Source of the DNA: Crateriforma spongiae
GTDB taxonomy: Bacteria; Planctomycetota; Planctomycetia; Pirellulales; Pirellulaceae
Assembly (NCBI RefSeq): GCF_012290005.1
Contig: NZ_JAAXMS010000011.1
Coordinates: 1 to 64,000, forward strand
Reading direction: 5' to 3'
DNA: 64,000 bases
Of this stretch, positions 18,863 through 28,396 are shown one piece after another (positions within the stretch are counted from its first letter, which is position 1; every line of letters starts with the position of its first letter). The notes beneath the pieces were generated by a model. It was not told where the DNA came from. It saw nothing but the letters and a program-made list of their open reading frames with translations, and made no database searches. The position numbers were made by a program, and so were the translations under genes.

Positions 18863-21106
18863 TTGAACCTTTCCGCTTCTGATTCTGACGACGCGACCTC
18901 CGGGCGACGCGACGCCCCGGTCACCGCCACTTCCGCCTATTTGATCGCCCGCTGGGCCGGTCGGTGGAGCGACGTGTACCGATTGAAGGCCCCCGGCGGC
19001 GGGAATAAAGCGGATGCCAAAGCCGGCCAGACGGGTGGTGACGGCTCCGGATCCGGTGGACGCGGCGAGGCGATTTTGGGGCGATCGTCGTCCAACCAGA
19101 TCGTCATCCGCAGCGAAAAAGCCAGCCGACGTCACGCCCGCGTCTTCTTTGACGGTCGCTGGTGCATCGAAGACCTGGGCAGCCGAAATGGCACCCGCGT
19201 TTCCGGCGTCGAATTAAAGGGCGACCCGCCGTTGGTGGCACTTTGCGATGGCGACACCATCGAAATTGGTGGCCACTCGATCATTTTTTCCACCACCATC
19301 GACCCCGGCGTTTCGCCAGGGGCCGTTGACGCGGCGATCGAATCTTCGGCGGAGATGACCGAGGACCAGATTTCTTTGGCTGACGATTCGTCCGCGGGGG
19401 CCGCCGCGACGCCACAAATCACCCGTCGTCAGCGACACAGCGGTTTGCTGCACGGAAATTCGGCGGGGCAATCGACAGGTCATTCGGCGGGACGATCCGG
19501 CGGCGATGGGGGCGGCGGCAGCGCGTCGCTATTGCGTTTGGCGTTTGAGCTGGGACGCATGACGTCGGCGGTCCAGCGGGCCGAAGCCACGTTGGACTGT
19601 CTGGTTCGGCACGTCCGGCCGTCGACCGTGGGCGTGTATTTGCGTGAAAAACCGGTCGCCGGGAAGGCCGATGACTCCACCGCAGGCAGCGATGGCGATG
19701 CGGCGGCGGGCGATTTGCCACGGCTGATCGCCACCCGCCAGACGTCCCAGCGAAGTTACCGACGTCCGCCTGATCCGTTGATCGCATCGGCCCAACGGGT
19801 GGACGCCGAGGCGGTTCTGGCTCGCAATGCGGCCGGCGATGCCAACTTGGCCACCGAAGACAGCCGCGGCGAAATCAATGTCGAAAGCGTCATCGTGCTG
19901 CCGGTGCGTGACGCGGCGGAACAAATCTGGGGCGTGATCCACCTGACCGCCTGGATCGACCGAGGCGATTTTGATTCGTCGGATCTGGAATTTGCCGTTA
20001 CCGCGGCGGAGGTTTTGGGGGAATCGCTGCGTGCCTTGGCCGAATCGCAAAACTTGGGTCGGCGATTGCATCGGACCCGCGACCAGTTGAAACAGCTGCA
20101 AAAACGTCTGGGCCAACGCGTTCGCATGATCGGCGAAAGCGACGCGATGGTCGAAGTCAGCCGCCAGATCTCGCTGGCCGCACCGACCAACGCGACCGTG
20201 CTGGTTCGCGGCGAATCGGGGACGGGCAAAGAATTGGTGGCCGCGGCACTGCATCACGCCAGTGCCCGCAGCGAAGGCCCGTTGGTGTGCCTGAACTGTG
20301 CCGCGTTGTCGCCGACGTTGCTGGAAAGCGAACTGTTCGGTCACGAAAAAGGTGCCTTCACCGGCGCGACCGAACGCAAGCAGGGCAAGTTCGAAGCGGC
20401 GCACACCGGCACGCTGATGCTGGACGAAATCGGGGAAATGGAAGCCGACTTGCAAGCCAAGTTGCTGCGTGTCTTGGAAGGCCATCCGTTTGAACGTGTC
20501 GGCGGCCACCGCCCGATTCGCGCCGATGTGCGTGTTGTCGCCGCGACGAACCGTGACCTTCAGGCGATGGTGGCCGAAGGCACGTTTCGCGAAGACCTGT
20601 ATTACCGATTGCACGTCGTCGAGATTTTGATGCCGCCGCTGCGCCAGCGTGGTGACGATTGCTTGAGGTTGGCCGATTTTTTTCTGCAGCGATTCAACCA
20701 GGAAATGGGACGCAAGATCGAAGCGTTCACCGATGCCGCCAAACAGCGTTTGCTGGACCACACGTGGCCGGGCAACGTTCGCGAACTGAAGAACGTGATC
20801 GAACGCGCCGTCGTGCTGAACACCACCACGGTGATCGACGCGGACGATCTGGTACTGCCCACCGCGGGATCGCCGACGACCGGCGGCCGGAATGTGTCGG
20901 CGGGTTCTGATTCAAACGGTTCTGTGCCCGGCGGGCCCGTTGAAAGGACTTTGGCGGATTTGGAGAAAGATCACATCTTTCGTGTCCTGCGGCACACCGG
21001 CAACAACAAATCCAAAGCCTCTGCCATTTTGGGCATCGAACGCAGCACCCTGGACCGACGTCTGAAGCGGTACGCCCGTGACAATGCCGATGCGTCGAAG
21101 TCGTGA
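18863..21106 (+). CDS. FHA-GAF-AAA+ sigma54-dependent transcriptional activator
   Basis: 747 residues from a TTG start. An FHA domain lies at about 65-125 ([29 protein letters not shown]), which in known systems reads phosphothreonine. After a Gly/Ser-rich linker a GAF-like sensor region spans about 215-400. The AAA+ domain follows, with Walker A GESGTGKE near 450, the sigma54-contact loop GAFTGA near 497 and [10 protein letters not shown] as Walker B. The C-terminus is a Fis-type helix-turn-helix ([20 protein letters not shown]). It would switch on RpoN promoters in response to Ser/Thr kinase signalling or a small ligand. No kinase gene or RpoN promoter is obvious nearby, so the targets are unknown. 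The plus-strand transcript may continue into the DUF3467 gene. Confidence 0.9.
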   Translation: MNLSASDSDDATSGRRDAPVTATSAYLIARWAGRWSDVYRLKAPGGGNKADAKAGQTGGDGSGSGGRGEAILGRSSSNQIVIRSEKASRRHARVFFDGRWCIEDLGSRNGTRVSGVELKGDPPLVALCDGDTIEIGGHSIIFSTTIDPGVSPGAVDAAIESSAEMTEDQISLADDSSAGAAATPQITRRQRHSGLLHGNSAGQSTGHSAGRSGGDGGGGSASLLRLAFELGRMTSAVQRAEATLDCLVRHVRPSTVGVYLREKPVAGKADDSTAGSDGDAAAGDLPRLIATRQTSQRSYRRPPDPLIASAQRVDAEAVLARNAAGDANLATEDSRGEINVESVIVLPVRDAAEQIWGVIHLTAWIDRGDFDSSDLEFAVTAAEVLGESLRALAESQNLGRRLHRTRDQLKQLQKRLGQRVRMIGESDAMVEVSRQISLAAPTNATVLVRGESGTGKELVAAALHHASARSEGPLVCLNCAALSPTLLESELFGHEKGAFTGATERKQGKFEAAHTGTLMLDEIGEMEADLQAKLLRVLEGHPFERVGGHRPIRADVRVVAATNRDLQAMVAEGTFREDLYYRLHVVEILMPPLRQRGDDCLRLADFFLQRFNQEMGRKIEAFTDAAKQRLLDHTWPGNVRELKNVIERAVVLNTTTVIDADDLVLPTAGSPTTGGRNVSAGSDSNGSVPGGPVERTLADLEKDHIFRVLRHTGNNKSKASAILGIERSTLDRRLKRYARDNADASKS

Positions 21107-21222
21107 TCCATCACGCTTGCGGGTAACGATCGTCACGCAAAGCCGATACAATGCCGCCCCCCGTGCGGGCGGCCATGCGTGGCGTCCGCCCCGACCGATA
21201 TCTTCATGCCGCCGGAATTTTG

Positions 21223-21903
21223 ATGACCGGAAACGAACCCGATCCGTCCCAGCCCGAACAACCCGCCAATCAAGCCCTGCGGGCGCGAGTGCCCGATCAC
21301 GTCGCCGACGGTTGTTTCAGCACCGGGGCCATCGTGATGACCGGCCCCAGCGAATTCATCGTCGATTTTTTGCAGACGATCGGACGGCCCCATCGCATTG
21401 CCCGGCGGATCGTCATCCCGCACAACGTGATGCCTCAGTTCATCGATGCGTTGGAAAAGAACATCGATCTGTACCGCAACCGTTTCGGTGACCCGCCGAA
21501 GCCCAACCAGCCGCCCCAGGATCCCAACGCGCGGCGGCCGTCGCCGCAAGAGATCTATGACGATTTGAAACTGCCCGATGAAGTGCTCAGCGGGACCTAT
21601 GCCAACGGTGTGATGATCGGCCATGGCGCGAACGAGTTTGGCCTCGATTTCTTGACCAGCTTTTTCCCCCAATCCGCCGTCAGTGCGCGCGTGTTTCTTT
21701 CCGCCGGCCAAGTCCCACGTTTGTTGGATTCGCTCAAGGGCGCGGTGAACCAATTGAGCCAGCGTCGCCAGGAACCGCCCCAGGGTCAGTCGCATTCGTA
21801 TGATCCGAATCAGGATTTCAAGCCGCAGGAACCGCCACCAAGCGATAACGCCGACGGCGACGATGACGACTCCGGTGCAGACAATGGGAACGGGCCGGTT
21901 TGA
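21223..21903 (+). CDS. Protein with two tandem DUF3467 domains
   Basis: About 226 residues from the ATG at 21223 (the frame is open further upstream). DUF3467 is normally a single unit of about 90 residues with the pattern N-x-V-x-I...EF-x-x-DF...R-I...N-x-Y. Here it appears twice: at about 30-92 (GAIVMTGPSEFIVDFLQTIG...RRIVIPHNVM...LEKNIDLY) and again at about 125-185 (YANGVMIGHGANEFGLDFLT...ARVFLSAGQVPRLLDSL). The tail is Gln/Pro/Asp-rich and disordered. The second copy has lost the NI-x-x-Y ending. Function unknown. The stop overlaps the maf start as TGATG, so the two genes are translationally coupled. Confidence 0.75.
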   Translation: MTGNEPDPSQPEQPANQALRARVPDHVADGCFSTGAIVMTGPSEFIVDFLQTIGRPHRIARRIVIPHNVMPQFIDALEKNIDLYRNRFGDPPKPNQPPQDPNARRPSPQEIYDDLKLPDEVLSGTYANGVMIGHGANEFGLDFLTSFFPQSAVSARVFLSAGQVPRLLDSLKGAVNQLSQRRQEPPQGQSHSYDPNQDFKPQEPPPSDNADGDDDDSGADNGNGPV

Positions 21904-22613
21904 TGGCGGCATCGGACGAATCATCCTCACCACACGCATTGCCCTTGATGAACGGGTTGCCCAACGCGGACGTTCCCGGCGGCCTGCCACTGGTTTTGGC
22001 CAGCGGATCGCCACGGCGCAGCCAGTTGTTGAAGGCGGCGGGTTACAGATTTTCCGTCCAACCCGCCGGCGATGATGCCGAATGCGGATTATGCAGCAGC
22101 GTGACCGCTCCGGAATTGGTCGCCCGTTATGCGTTTCGCAAAGCGTTGGATGTCGTGCGAAAGTGCGACGATGCCGTCGTCTTGGCGGCCGACACGGTGG
22201 CCTCTTGTGACGGACTGGTTCTGGGAAAGCCGGATGATCGCGATCATGCCGCCGCGATGCTGCGGCGACTGAGCGGGCGTCGTCATGACGTGTTCACCGG
22301 CGTCTGCCTGTGGCGATCGACCGACGGTCGATGTGTAGTGGACGTCGTGCGAACGGAGTTGCAGATGAAGCCCATCAGCGACGCGACGTTGACGGATCAC
22401 TTGGATTCCGGCCGCTGGGAAGGCAAAGCCGGTGCCTTCGGATTTCAAGACGGCAACGACTGGTTGGAAATCGTCGGTACTGGCAGCGAGTCGAACGTCG
22501 TCGGTTTGCCGATGGAACGCTTGGCAGAAATGCTGCGTGATTTTGATCGCCTGTCGACCGTTGTCGATCTAAGCGACGATTCGTTCGATTCGGCCGATCG
22601 GTCGCAATACTGA
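21903..22613 (+). CDS. maf: Maf family nucleotide pyrophosphatase
   Basis: 236 residues. The N-terminal motif LASGSPRR at about 32-39 is the nucleotide-binding signature. It is followed by AADTVASCDGLVLGKPDD, holding the catalytic Asp and the GKP turn, and the GKAGAFGFQD segment. Maf proteins hydrolyse non-canonical or modified nucleoside triphosphates to monophosphates in the cytoplasm, limiting their use in nucleic acids, and some are tied to septum formation. In place of the usual GKAG-x-Y-x-I-Q it has GKAGAFGFQ, a tolerable change. It is coupled to the DUF3467 gene by a one-base overlap and is convergent with the HAMP gene. Confidence 0.9.
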   Translation: MAASDESSSPHALPLMNGLPNADVPGGLPLVLASGSPRRSQLLKAAGYRFSVQPAGDDAECGLCSSVTAPELVARYAFRKALDVVRKCDDAVVLAADTVASCDGLVLGKPDDRDHAAAMLRRLSGRRHDVFTGVCLWRSTDGRCVVDVVRTELQMKPISDATLTDHLDSGRWEGKAGAFGFQDGNDWLEIVGTGSESNVVGLPMERLAEMLRDFDRLSTVVDLSDDSFDSADRSQY

Positions 22614-22681
22614 ACGGCGGTCGCAAGACCGAACATGACGACGGCCGTTGATTCGCCCGACGTCGTTGAACGAACCTTGCG

Positions 22682-23173
22682 CTACAGCGATGTGTATTCG
22701 GCCGGTGCCTGCGTCGGCGGGTGTTCGGCCATGCGAAGCGTTTGGTTTTCGGCTTCCAATTGTTCAATGCGGTCACGCACGGCATTGAATTCACCGGCAA
22801 CTTCTTGCCAGTAATCACCATCCCGCAGCTTCAGTGGCCTGGTTTCGCCGTTCTCGCCACCCAATTCTTTCAAAGCGATCCGCAGACGGTACATCGGCCC
22901 GGCAAAGCGGTTGCTAAGCTTCAGCGTGTCGCGAATGAAGACGGGGATCAAAACCAGCAATACCAGCATCAACGGAACTTGATGACGGACCGCTTCGCCC
23001 ACCGCGCCGGTCAACGGTTTTTCGCCGGCCATCGACAGCAGCGTCAGCATCGTGTTGGCCATCAACAGACAAACCATCAGCATCCCCCAGTGCATTAGCA
23101 CGCGTAGCGCCAGGGCCCATTGCACCTGTGGGTCGATCAGCAGTCGTTTTCGGTTGGCTTGTTGTTTTGGCAT
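22682..23173 (-). CDS. Two-span membrane protein with HAMP domain and no output domain
   Basis: About 163 residues from the ATG near 23173 (MPKQQANRK); an upstream in-frame TTG would add 34 doubtful residues. Two membrane segments (about 20-42 and 62-80) frame a short extracytoplasmic loop. A HAMP-like region follows (NRFAGPMYRLRIALKEL), then a short coiled coil (FNAVRDRIEQLEAENQTLR) and a Pro-rich end. No kinase, methyl-accepting or cyclase domain follows, so it may pass signals to a separate partner or act as a structural membrane protein. Divergent from the gene at 23562 and convergent with maf. Confidence 0.7.
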   Translation of the reverse strand: MPKQQANRKRLLIDPQVQWALALRVLMHWGMLMVCLLMANTMLTLLSMAGEKPLTGAVGEAVRHQVPLMLVLLVLIPVFIRDTLKLSNRFAGPMYRLRIALKELGGENGETRPLKLRDGDYWQEVAGEFNAVRDRIEQLEAENQTLRMAEHPPTQAPAEYTSL

Positions 23174-23561
23174 GTCAGTCACCGCAGCCCCGTTTCTTTG
23201 GTAGTTCGCAATTTGATTGAAATGTATTGGCCAAGGCCGAACGAACGGAATCGACCTGTGATCCCATCCGGGCAAACTTACGTCACATCCCCCTCTGTTG
23301 CCGGATAAGGTTTCTCCGTTTGGCGATGGTAGTTTGCATCGGTGCCTGTTTTACCGCCACGATCCTTGTGACCGACAACTCCGGTGCAACGTTTCGACTT
23401 TAAACGGAACGTTCAGTGCAGTCGTTGCAACCTGAAACAGCCAACTGATTCTGGCGGCGGCCGCAAGACGAACAAGCGTTGATGTGCGGCGATCACACGC
23501 TTGGTGTTCGGCCGCGATCCTCCCCACGACCTTCCATGAATCATCCGTTGGTTACGCTGTC
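23174..23561. other. Divergent intergenic region
   Basis: About 390 bases between two divergent genes. It contains no supported gene; it should carry both promoters, but none is clear enough to place. Confidence 0.35.
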
Positions 23562-24854
23562 ATGAACGAACGACGAAAACGGCTGTACCACTGGCTATGC
23601 CCGCCCGCGACCGGCCGTGTGATGGCGATCCTTGCCGCCGCCGCCACCGTGGGTTTGACTGTGGCCGCGGCGGGATATCCGGAAACGTTCCAGCGATGGC
23701 AGCGGGCTCAAGGTTGTGGATGGGGTGACGGATATCACGCCTGTCAAAGTTCCGGGGTTCGTCCGCTGGCCGACATGCCGCCGCGCAGCTACAGCAGCCT
23801 GTACGGAAGCCCGCTGGACCGGTTTCGCGGCTGCGCCGATGGCCAATGCGGCGGGCAATGGTTCCAACGCGGCCTGTGCGCAACGGGACAGTGTGGTTGT
23901 GGACGTTGTGGCGACCGTGTGCCGGCGATTAGCTTTTATGATCTGTTCGATTCGTCGACCGGCTGTGACTCCTGCGGTCCTGCGCTGCAACCATCGCTGG
24001 GGACTTCGTCGTGTCAGTGCGGGTCTTGCGGCATGCCGACCGATCCATCGGTCATGCATGACAGCGGCCAGATGATGCCGTCCCCGGCGCCCGCACCGTC
24101 AACGCCATGGAACGGTGACGAAGCGACGTTGTTGCCGCCGGTGATCGACCAACAGCCCGATCCGGCTGAACCAGAATCGTCGATTGAAAGTCCCAGCGAT
24201 TTGTCCGTGGATGACCTGCCCGATGGTCCACCGGATTCGGCGTCGGATTCGGAAACCAGTGATGCGGAGGCCGACACGGACGCGGATGCTCTGTTGGATT
24301 CCGCGCCGCAACCGTCGGATGTGGAATCGATCCAGTCACCTTCGGACGAATCAGTCGAAAGTGATTTGCCCGTGACCGAAGCACCCGCGGCGGAACTGCC
24401 CGAGCCCGCGCAGTCGACGATCTACCAGCCGGAATCCGACTTGTTTTTGGGCCAAGACCCGGCGGACGACGATGACTTGCTGATCGTGCCGCCCTCGGTG
24501 CGCGATGCAGGCGAACGTCCGGTTCTGCCTCGACGCGACGACGATGCGGAAACGTTGATCGACGCAGTCCAGTCGGGCGACTTGGACGATTTGGATCGGC
24601 TGTTGCAACAGACCCGCAAACCGACGTGGCAGGAATGGAAACAGCGGGTGCATCGCAAAACGCTGCGACCCGTCCGGCTTCCATCCGCGACACCGTCATC
24701 CGACTCCACTCCCGTCCCGCGACCGGCCGCCCAAGACCGCCCGTCAAGGTTGCCATCCGGCGGCCAACGCACACGGTCGAATCCCGCCGCCGGTAACGGT
24801 TCCACTCGCACGGTTCTGCGGTCCGGTGACCAATTCATTCGCCAGCCCTGGTAA
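23562..24854 (+). CDS. Cys-rich, acidic exported protein of unknown function
   Basis: About 430 residues from the ATG at 23562 (MNERRKRLYHW). A basic start and a hydrophobic segment at about 19-38 suggest export or anchoring. Residues about 50-165 are rich in Cys and Gly (CADGQCGG, CATGQCGCGRCGD, CQCGSCG), probably disulfide-bonded or metal-binding. A long Ser/Asp/Glu/Pro region (about 190-330) looks disordered, and the C-terminus is basic and Ser/Pro-rich. I know similar layouts from planctomycete exported proteins but no named family. It may be part of the cell envelope. Confidence 0.6.
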   Translation: MNERRKRLYHWLCPPATGRVMAILAAAATVGLTVAAAGYPETFQRWQRAQGCGWGDGYHACQSSGVRPLADMPPRSYSSLYGSPLDRFRGCADGQCGGQWFQRGLCATGQCGCGRCGDRVPAISFYDLFDSSTGCDSCGPALQPSLGTSSCQCGSCGMPTDPSVMHDSGQMMPSPAPAPSTPWNGDEATLLPPVIDQQPDPAEPESSIESPSDLSVDDLPDGPPDSASDSETSDAEADTDADALLDSAPQPSDVESIQSPSDESVESDLPVTEAPAAELPEPAQSTIYQPESDLFLGQDPADDDDLLIVPPSVRDAGERPVLPRRDDDAETLIDAVQSGDLDDLDRLLQQTRKPTWQEWKQRVHRKTLRPVRLPSATPSSDSTPVPRPAAQDRPSRLPSGGQRTRSNPAAGNGSTRTVLRSGDQFIRQPW

Positions 24855-25022
24855 CGGCCGATGCCCGGTCGCGGGGCTGTAGTCCCGTTGCCCGATCCGG
24901 CACTGCGGTTTCATACTACGCCGCGTCATCGGCCGGCCAACGATCCGGCTGGCTATTTTCGGCGACGTGGATCATCCCCACGATTCACACGCCATCACCC
25001 TTCATGACTTTTTGAAAGAACC

Positions 25023-25481
25023 ATGCAACGCACCCTCGTTTTGCTCAAACCCGATGCGGTCCAACGTCGTCTGATGGGCGAAATCATCAGCCGTTTCGAA
25101 AAGAAGGGCCTGAACATCATCGCGATGAAGATGCTGCAGGTCACGCCGACGTTGGCCAAGGAGCATTACGCCGAACACGTCGAAAAACCGTTCTATCCTG
25201 GATTGGAAGCCTTCATCATTTCCGCCCCGATCGTTGCGATGGCGATCGAAGGCTTGGAAGCGATTCGCGTTGTGCGAGAAATGCTGGGCGCGACCAACGG
25301 ATTGAACGCTGCGGCCGGCACGATTCGTGGCGACTTCAGCAGCAGCCGTCAAATGAACTTGGTCCACGCCAGCGATGGCGAAGAAGCCGCCGCGCGTGAA
25401 TTGGCGTTGTACTTCAACGACGACGAAATCTGTGCGTACAACCCCGTGCTGACTTCGTTCATACGGGCCGCCGACGAATAG
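25023..25481 (+). CDS. ndk: Nucleoside diphosphate kinase
   Basis: 152 residues, normal for the family. The N-terminal TLVLLKPDAVQR, the RGDFSSSRQ stretch and the active-site NLVHASD with the phosphorylated His at about 115 are all present. It transfers the gamma-phosphate between nucleoside triphosphates and diphosphates in the cytoplasm and keeps dNTP pools balanced. The ATG start is the only one that keeps the whole first strand. A strong terminator lies 85 bases downstream. The gene appears to be a single transcript. Confidence 0.97.
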   Translation: MQRTLVLLKPDAVQRRLMGEIISRFEKKGLNIIAMKMLQVTPTLAKEHYAEHVEKPFYPGLEAFIISAPIVAMAIEGLEAIRVVREMLGATNGLNAAAGTIRGDFSSSRQMNLVHASDGEEAAARELALYFNDDEICAYNPVLTSFIRAADE

Positions 25482-25565
25482 GCCGCACGTCGACCAGGAA
25501 GCGGTTGCAACCGATCATCCGCACAGCGTGGTCGTTCAGACATTGCCGTCACAGAACGACGATCT

Positions 25566-25617
25566 AAAAAAATGCCGTCGCGAATCACCGTGAGTGTTCG
25601 CAACGGCACTTTGTTTT
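25566..25617. terminator. Bidirectional Rho-independent terminator
   Basis: TGCCGT-C-GCGAA (25573-25584) pairs with TTCGC-A-ACGGCA (25597-25608) through 11 of 12 positions around a 12-base loop. An A-run lies on the left and CTTTGTTTT on the right, so it should end both ndk (plus) and the FmdB gene (minus). Confidence 0.85.
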
Positions 25618-25624
25618 GGCTGGA

Positions 25625-25855
25625 TCAGATTCCGCAGGCACCACCACCGCAACAGCCACCCGGGGCGCCACAGTCGCCCGCCATCGGCAGACTGCTGCCG
25701 CCGGCGGATTTCACCGCGGGTGATGCCGGAACGCTGATCAGTTTTTCCAAGTCATGGTCGCCACAACCGGGGCATTCCGGCTCTTCGGATTCATTGCGGA
25801 CCAAGACCTCCACCGTCTTTTCACACGTCTTGCATTCGTATTCATACAAAGGCAT
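25625..25855 (-). CDS. FmdB-type zinc ribbon protein
   Basis: 76 residues. The start MPLYEYECKTCEK followed by CPGCG gives a zinc ribbon with two Cys pairs, the hallmark of the FmdB/CxxC_CxxC_SSSS family, which is thought to be regulatory but is poorly understood. The tail is Gly/Cys-rich (GAPGGCCGGGACGI), which is common in the family. Cytoplasmic. It ends at the shared terminator with ndk. Confidence 0.88.
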   Translation of the reverse strand: MPLYEYECKTCEKTVEVLVRNESEEPECPGCGDHDLEKLISVPASPAVKSAGGSSLPMAGDCGAPGGCCGGGACGI

Positions 25856-25965
25856 GGGCGTTCACTCTCCGGACAAAATGCATTGGCACCGATCGACCGT
25901 CGGGCCGAACGTATTTTACGCACCGGCGGGCAATGGGAAGAGGCCTGGAAGGATTGCTGCGACGA

Positions 25966-26445
25966 CTACTTCGCCACCAGTTGGTCATCTTCCGGCTTGG
26001 CGGCCGCATCGGTGACGAACGGATTGGTGCGAATCGGTCCCTTGGCGACGCTGGACGTCAGCTCATCCGCTCGGCTAGACACGTGGATGCACGGGTTGGC
26101 GGTCGGGTTCAAGGTCTTGTGATAGTTCATGTAACCTTGAGGACCTTCATAGAAATCGGTCCGCAATCGGCCTTGGTAACCCGACGGTGCCGCGGCGGTC
26201 GGATAGGCGGCGAAAGGGCTGATCCCATAAGGTCGCGAATACCGAGCACCGTAATAGACCGGTGGATTCAGCGCGAAATAGGGCGGCGTGGGCGTGCGGG
26301 AACGATAGCGAACGCCGTAAGGCTGATAAAATCCGAACGGTTGGAATCCGAATCCGTACGGATAAGGCTGGTTCGCCTCGGCGCGGTCGGCGGCCATACC
26401 AACCGTCATGACCGTCAAAATCGCGGCAATCAATAATCGTCTCAT
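25966..26445 (-). CDS. Small exported Tyr/Pro-rich protein
   Basis: About 159 residues from the ATG at 26445 (MRRLLIAAILTVMTVGMAA), a good signal peptide with cleavage likely before ADRAEA or after AEA. The mature part is rich in Tyr, Pro, Gly and Phe (YPYGFGFQPFGFYQPYG). The C-terminus is more polar. No family recognised; composition suggests a structural or envelope-associated protein. It lies 110 bases beyond the FmdB start, on the same strand, so the two could be cotranscribed. Confidence 0.6.
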   Translation of the reverse strand: MRRLLIAAILTVMTVGMAADRAEANQPYPYGFGFQPFGFYQPYGVRYRSRTPTPPYFALNPPVYYGARYSRPYGISPFAAYPTAAAPSGYQGRLRTDFYEGPQGYMNYHKTLNPTANPCIHVSSRADELTSSVAKGPIRTNPFVTDAAAKPEDDQLVAK

Positions 26446-26651
26446 CTGAATCGGACTCCGTAAGTTCCTCGAAGGGGGGCGGATCACTGTTGATTCGATC
26501 GCGACGACCATCGTGCGACCGAACGGTTTCATCAAAGTCAAGCCAGAACGGCACCCCACGCACTGGTTCCACGCTAATTGCCCCACCGCACCGCTTCAAT
26601 TGAAAGTGCCCACAGATTCCGAGGATTTGGACTTAACCGGAGAAGCCCGCT

Positions 26652-27872
26652 TTGCCTGATCGTTCAGCCGCCGATTTGGATGAAAATGCATCCGATCCGC
26701 TTGCCCGATCCGATTCCGACGCGTCACAGCCCGCGTCGGTGGGGGCTACGCTGCGCGTCACCTGCTTCATTCACTCGCTGGCCGGTGGCGGTGCCGAGCG
26801 CGTCATGGCCGCGCTGGCGTCAAAGTTGGCGACGCGTCATCAGGTCACTCTGATCACTTTGGGCAGCGGCAACGACGATCGGCACGATGTCGCCCCGAAC
26901 GTTGCCCGTGTTGATCTGAACGTGATGGCCGAACACGAGCCGCCGCCCGGCATCTTCCGCCGCGCCGTCGCAGCGGCCAGCCGATTGAAGGCCATTCGCC
27001 ACGCCATCGTGCACTCACGGCCCGACGTGGTGCTTTCGTTCTGTGATTCCAACAACGTCAAAGTGCTGTTGGCGACCAAGGGGCTGGCGATTCCCGTCGT
27101 CGTTGCCGAACGCAGCGATCCCGCGATGCAATCGTTGGGAACGGTTGGCGATCGGCTTCGAAACATGACCTATCGTCGTGCCGCCGCGGTGGTCGCGCAG
27201 ACCAATGGCCAAGCCGCGACGCTGCGTCAGATGACCGGCCGCGAAATTGATGTGATCCCGTCCGCCGTGGAGGCTCCGAACGATGCCGGTCCACTTCGCG
27301 ATGAATGCCAGCGGTCGCGTGGTGATTCGGAGCTTCGGATCCTGGCCGTCGGACGTCTGGAAACAGAAAAGGGATTCGATCGGTTGATCCAGGCGTTTGC
27401 GCTGGGCGTTAGCGAAACCGATCAAGCAATGTCGTTGCGGATTGTCGGCGAAGGATCCCAGCGGGATGCGTTGATCGAACAAGCGGAGCGTTTGGGTGTC
27501 GACGCGGCGGTGCAATTGCCCGGTTGGTGCCGCCCGATCTGGCCGATGTACGCCGGGTGTGATTTGTTTGTGCTGCCCAGTCGCTACGAAGGATTCCCGT
27601 CGGCGTTGTTGGAGGCGATGTCTGTGGGCGTGCCTTGCGTGTCGGTCGATTGTCCCAGCGGCCCGCGAGAGATCATTCGCGATGGAGAAAACGGCTGGCT
27701 GGTGGAAAACACCGTCGCCGGCATCGCCGGTGGCATCACCGCATTCGCCGGTCGCCCCGACGATGTCACGGCCGCCGTCGCCGATCGTGCTCGCAATGAC
27801 GTCCGCCAAAACTTCCGGTGGGACACTTTGGTCGACCGCTTCGACGCCGTCCTAAGGCGATGCGCGAAGTAG
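26652..27872 (+). CDS. Glycosyltransferase family 4
   Basis: About 406 residues from a TTG at 26652. The first 30 residues are acidic and may be non-essential. The GT-B fold is shown by the N-terminal IHSLAGGGAERVMAALA (acceptor loop), the central ILAVGRLETEKGFDRLIQAF (second Rossmann half) and the donor-site E-x7-E region LPSRYEGFPSALLEAMSVG. It transfers a sugar from a nucleotide donor to a glycan in the cytoplasm. It is not linked to the polysaccharide locus at 41-64 kb, so it probably serves another glycan. Repeat modules start 50 bases past its stop. Confidence 0.88.
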   Translation: MPDRSAADLDENASDPLARSDSDASQPASVGATLRVTCFIHSLAGGGAERVMAALASKLATRHQVTLITLGSGNDDRHDVAPNVARVDLNVMAEHEPPPGIFRRAVAAASRLKAIRHAIVHSRPDVVLSFCDSNNVKVLLATKGLAIPVVVAERSDPAMQSLGTVGDRLRNMTYRRAAAVVAQTNGQAATLRQMTGREIDVIPSAVEAPNDAGPLRDECQRSRGDSELRILAVGRLETEKGFDRLIQAFALGVSETDQAMSLRIVGEGSQRDALIEQAERLGVDAAVQLPGWCRPIWPMYAGCDLFVLPSRYEGFPSALLEAMSVGVPCVSVDCPSGPREIIRDGENGWLVENTVAGIAGGITAFAGRPDDVTAAVADRARNDVRQNFRWDTLVDRFDAVLRRCAK

Positions 27873-27925
27873 TTTCCCGGCCCACTGACTGAACGAGAAA
27901 TGCAGCCAGCCCACCCACCCCACTT

Positions 27926-28376
27926 CACCCTCCCTCCGGGAGGGTCGAGCCTTGGCGAGGGGAGGGCCGCATCATATTGCACACCCTGCCCGGAATCTCG
28001 TTCCCCGATTCCAACCCTCCCTCGACGTGAGCCGTGACGCGTCAGCGGCCGGGCCCCCACCCCACTTCATCCTCCCTCCGGGAGGGTCGAGCCTAAGCGA
28101 GGGGAGGGCTGTGCCATCCTTCACACCCTCCCCGGAATCTCGTTCCTCGATTCCGACCCTCCCGCGGAGCAGGAGGGTGCAATCAAACCATCCATTACCC
28201 TCCCTCGACATGAGCCGTGACGCGTCAGCGGCCGGGCCCCCATCCTTCACCCTCCCTCCGGGAGGGCTGCGCCTTAGCGAGGGGAGGGCCGCATCATCCT
28301 TCACACCCTCCCCGGAATCTCGTCCCTCGATTCCGACCCTCCCGCGGAGCAGGAGAGTGAAATCAAACCGTCCATC
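27926..28376 (+). repeat. Three tandem P-Q-S repeat units
   Basis: P modules (core CCCTCCGGGAGGG, a 6-bp stem, then GAGCC...GCGAGGGGAGGG) begin at about 27926, 28068 and 28248. Each is followed by a Q module (a GGAATC...GATTCC hairpin between CCCTCCC arms), and the first two also by an S module (GTGAGCCGTGACGCGTCAGC, containing the palindrome TGACGCGTCA). The spacing is about 142 then 180 bases. The array fills the gap between a glycosyltransferase gene and korA. I see no spacer structure of a CRISPR and no coding sequence. Confidence 0.85.
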
Positions 28377-28396
28377 ACCCCCAACTTCGACCCTTT

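Noticed and set aside
27926-28376. CRISPR array
   Set aside because: Repeat units differ in length and sequence, there are no uniform spacers and no cas genes; the parts are hairpin modules also found singly.
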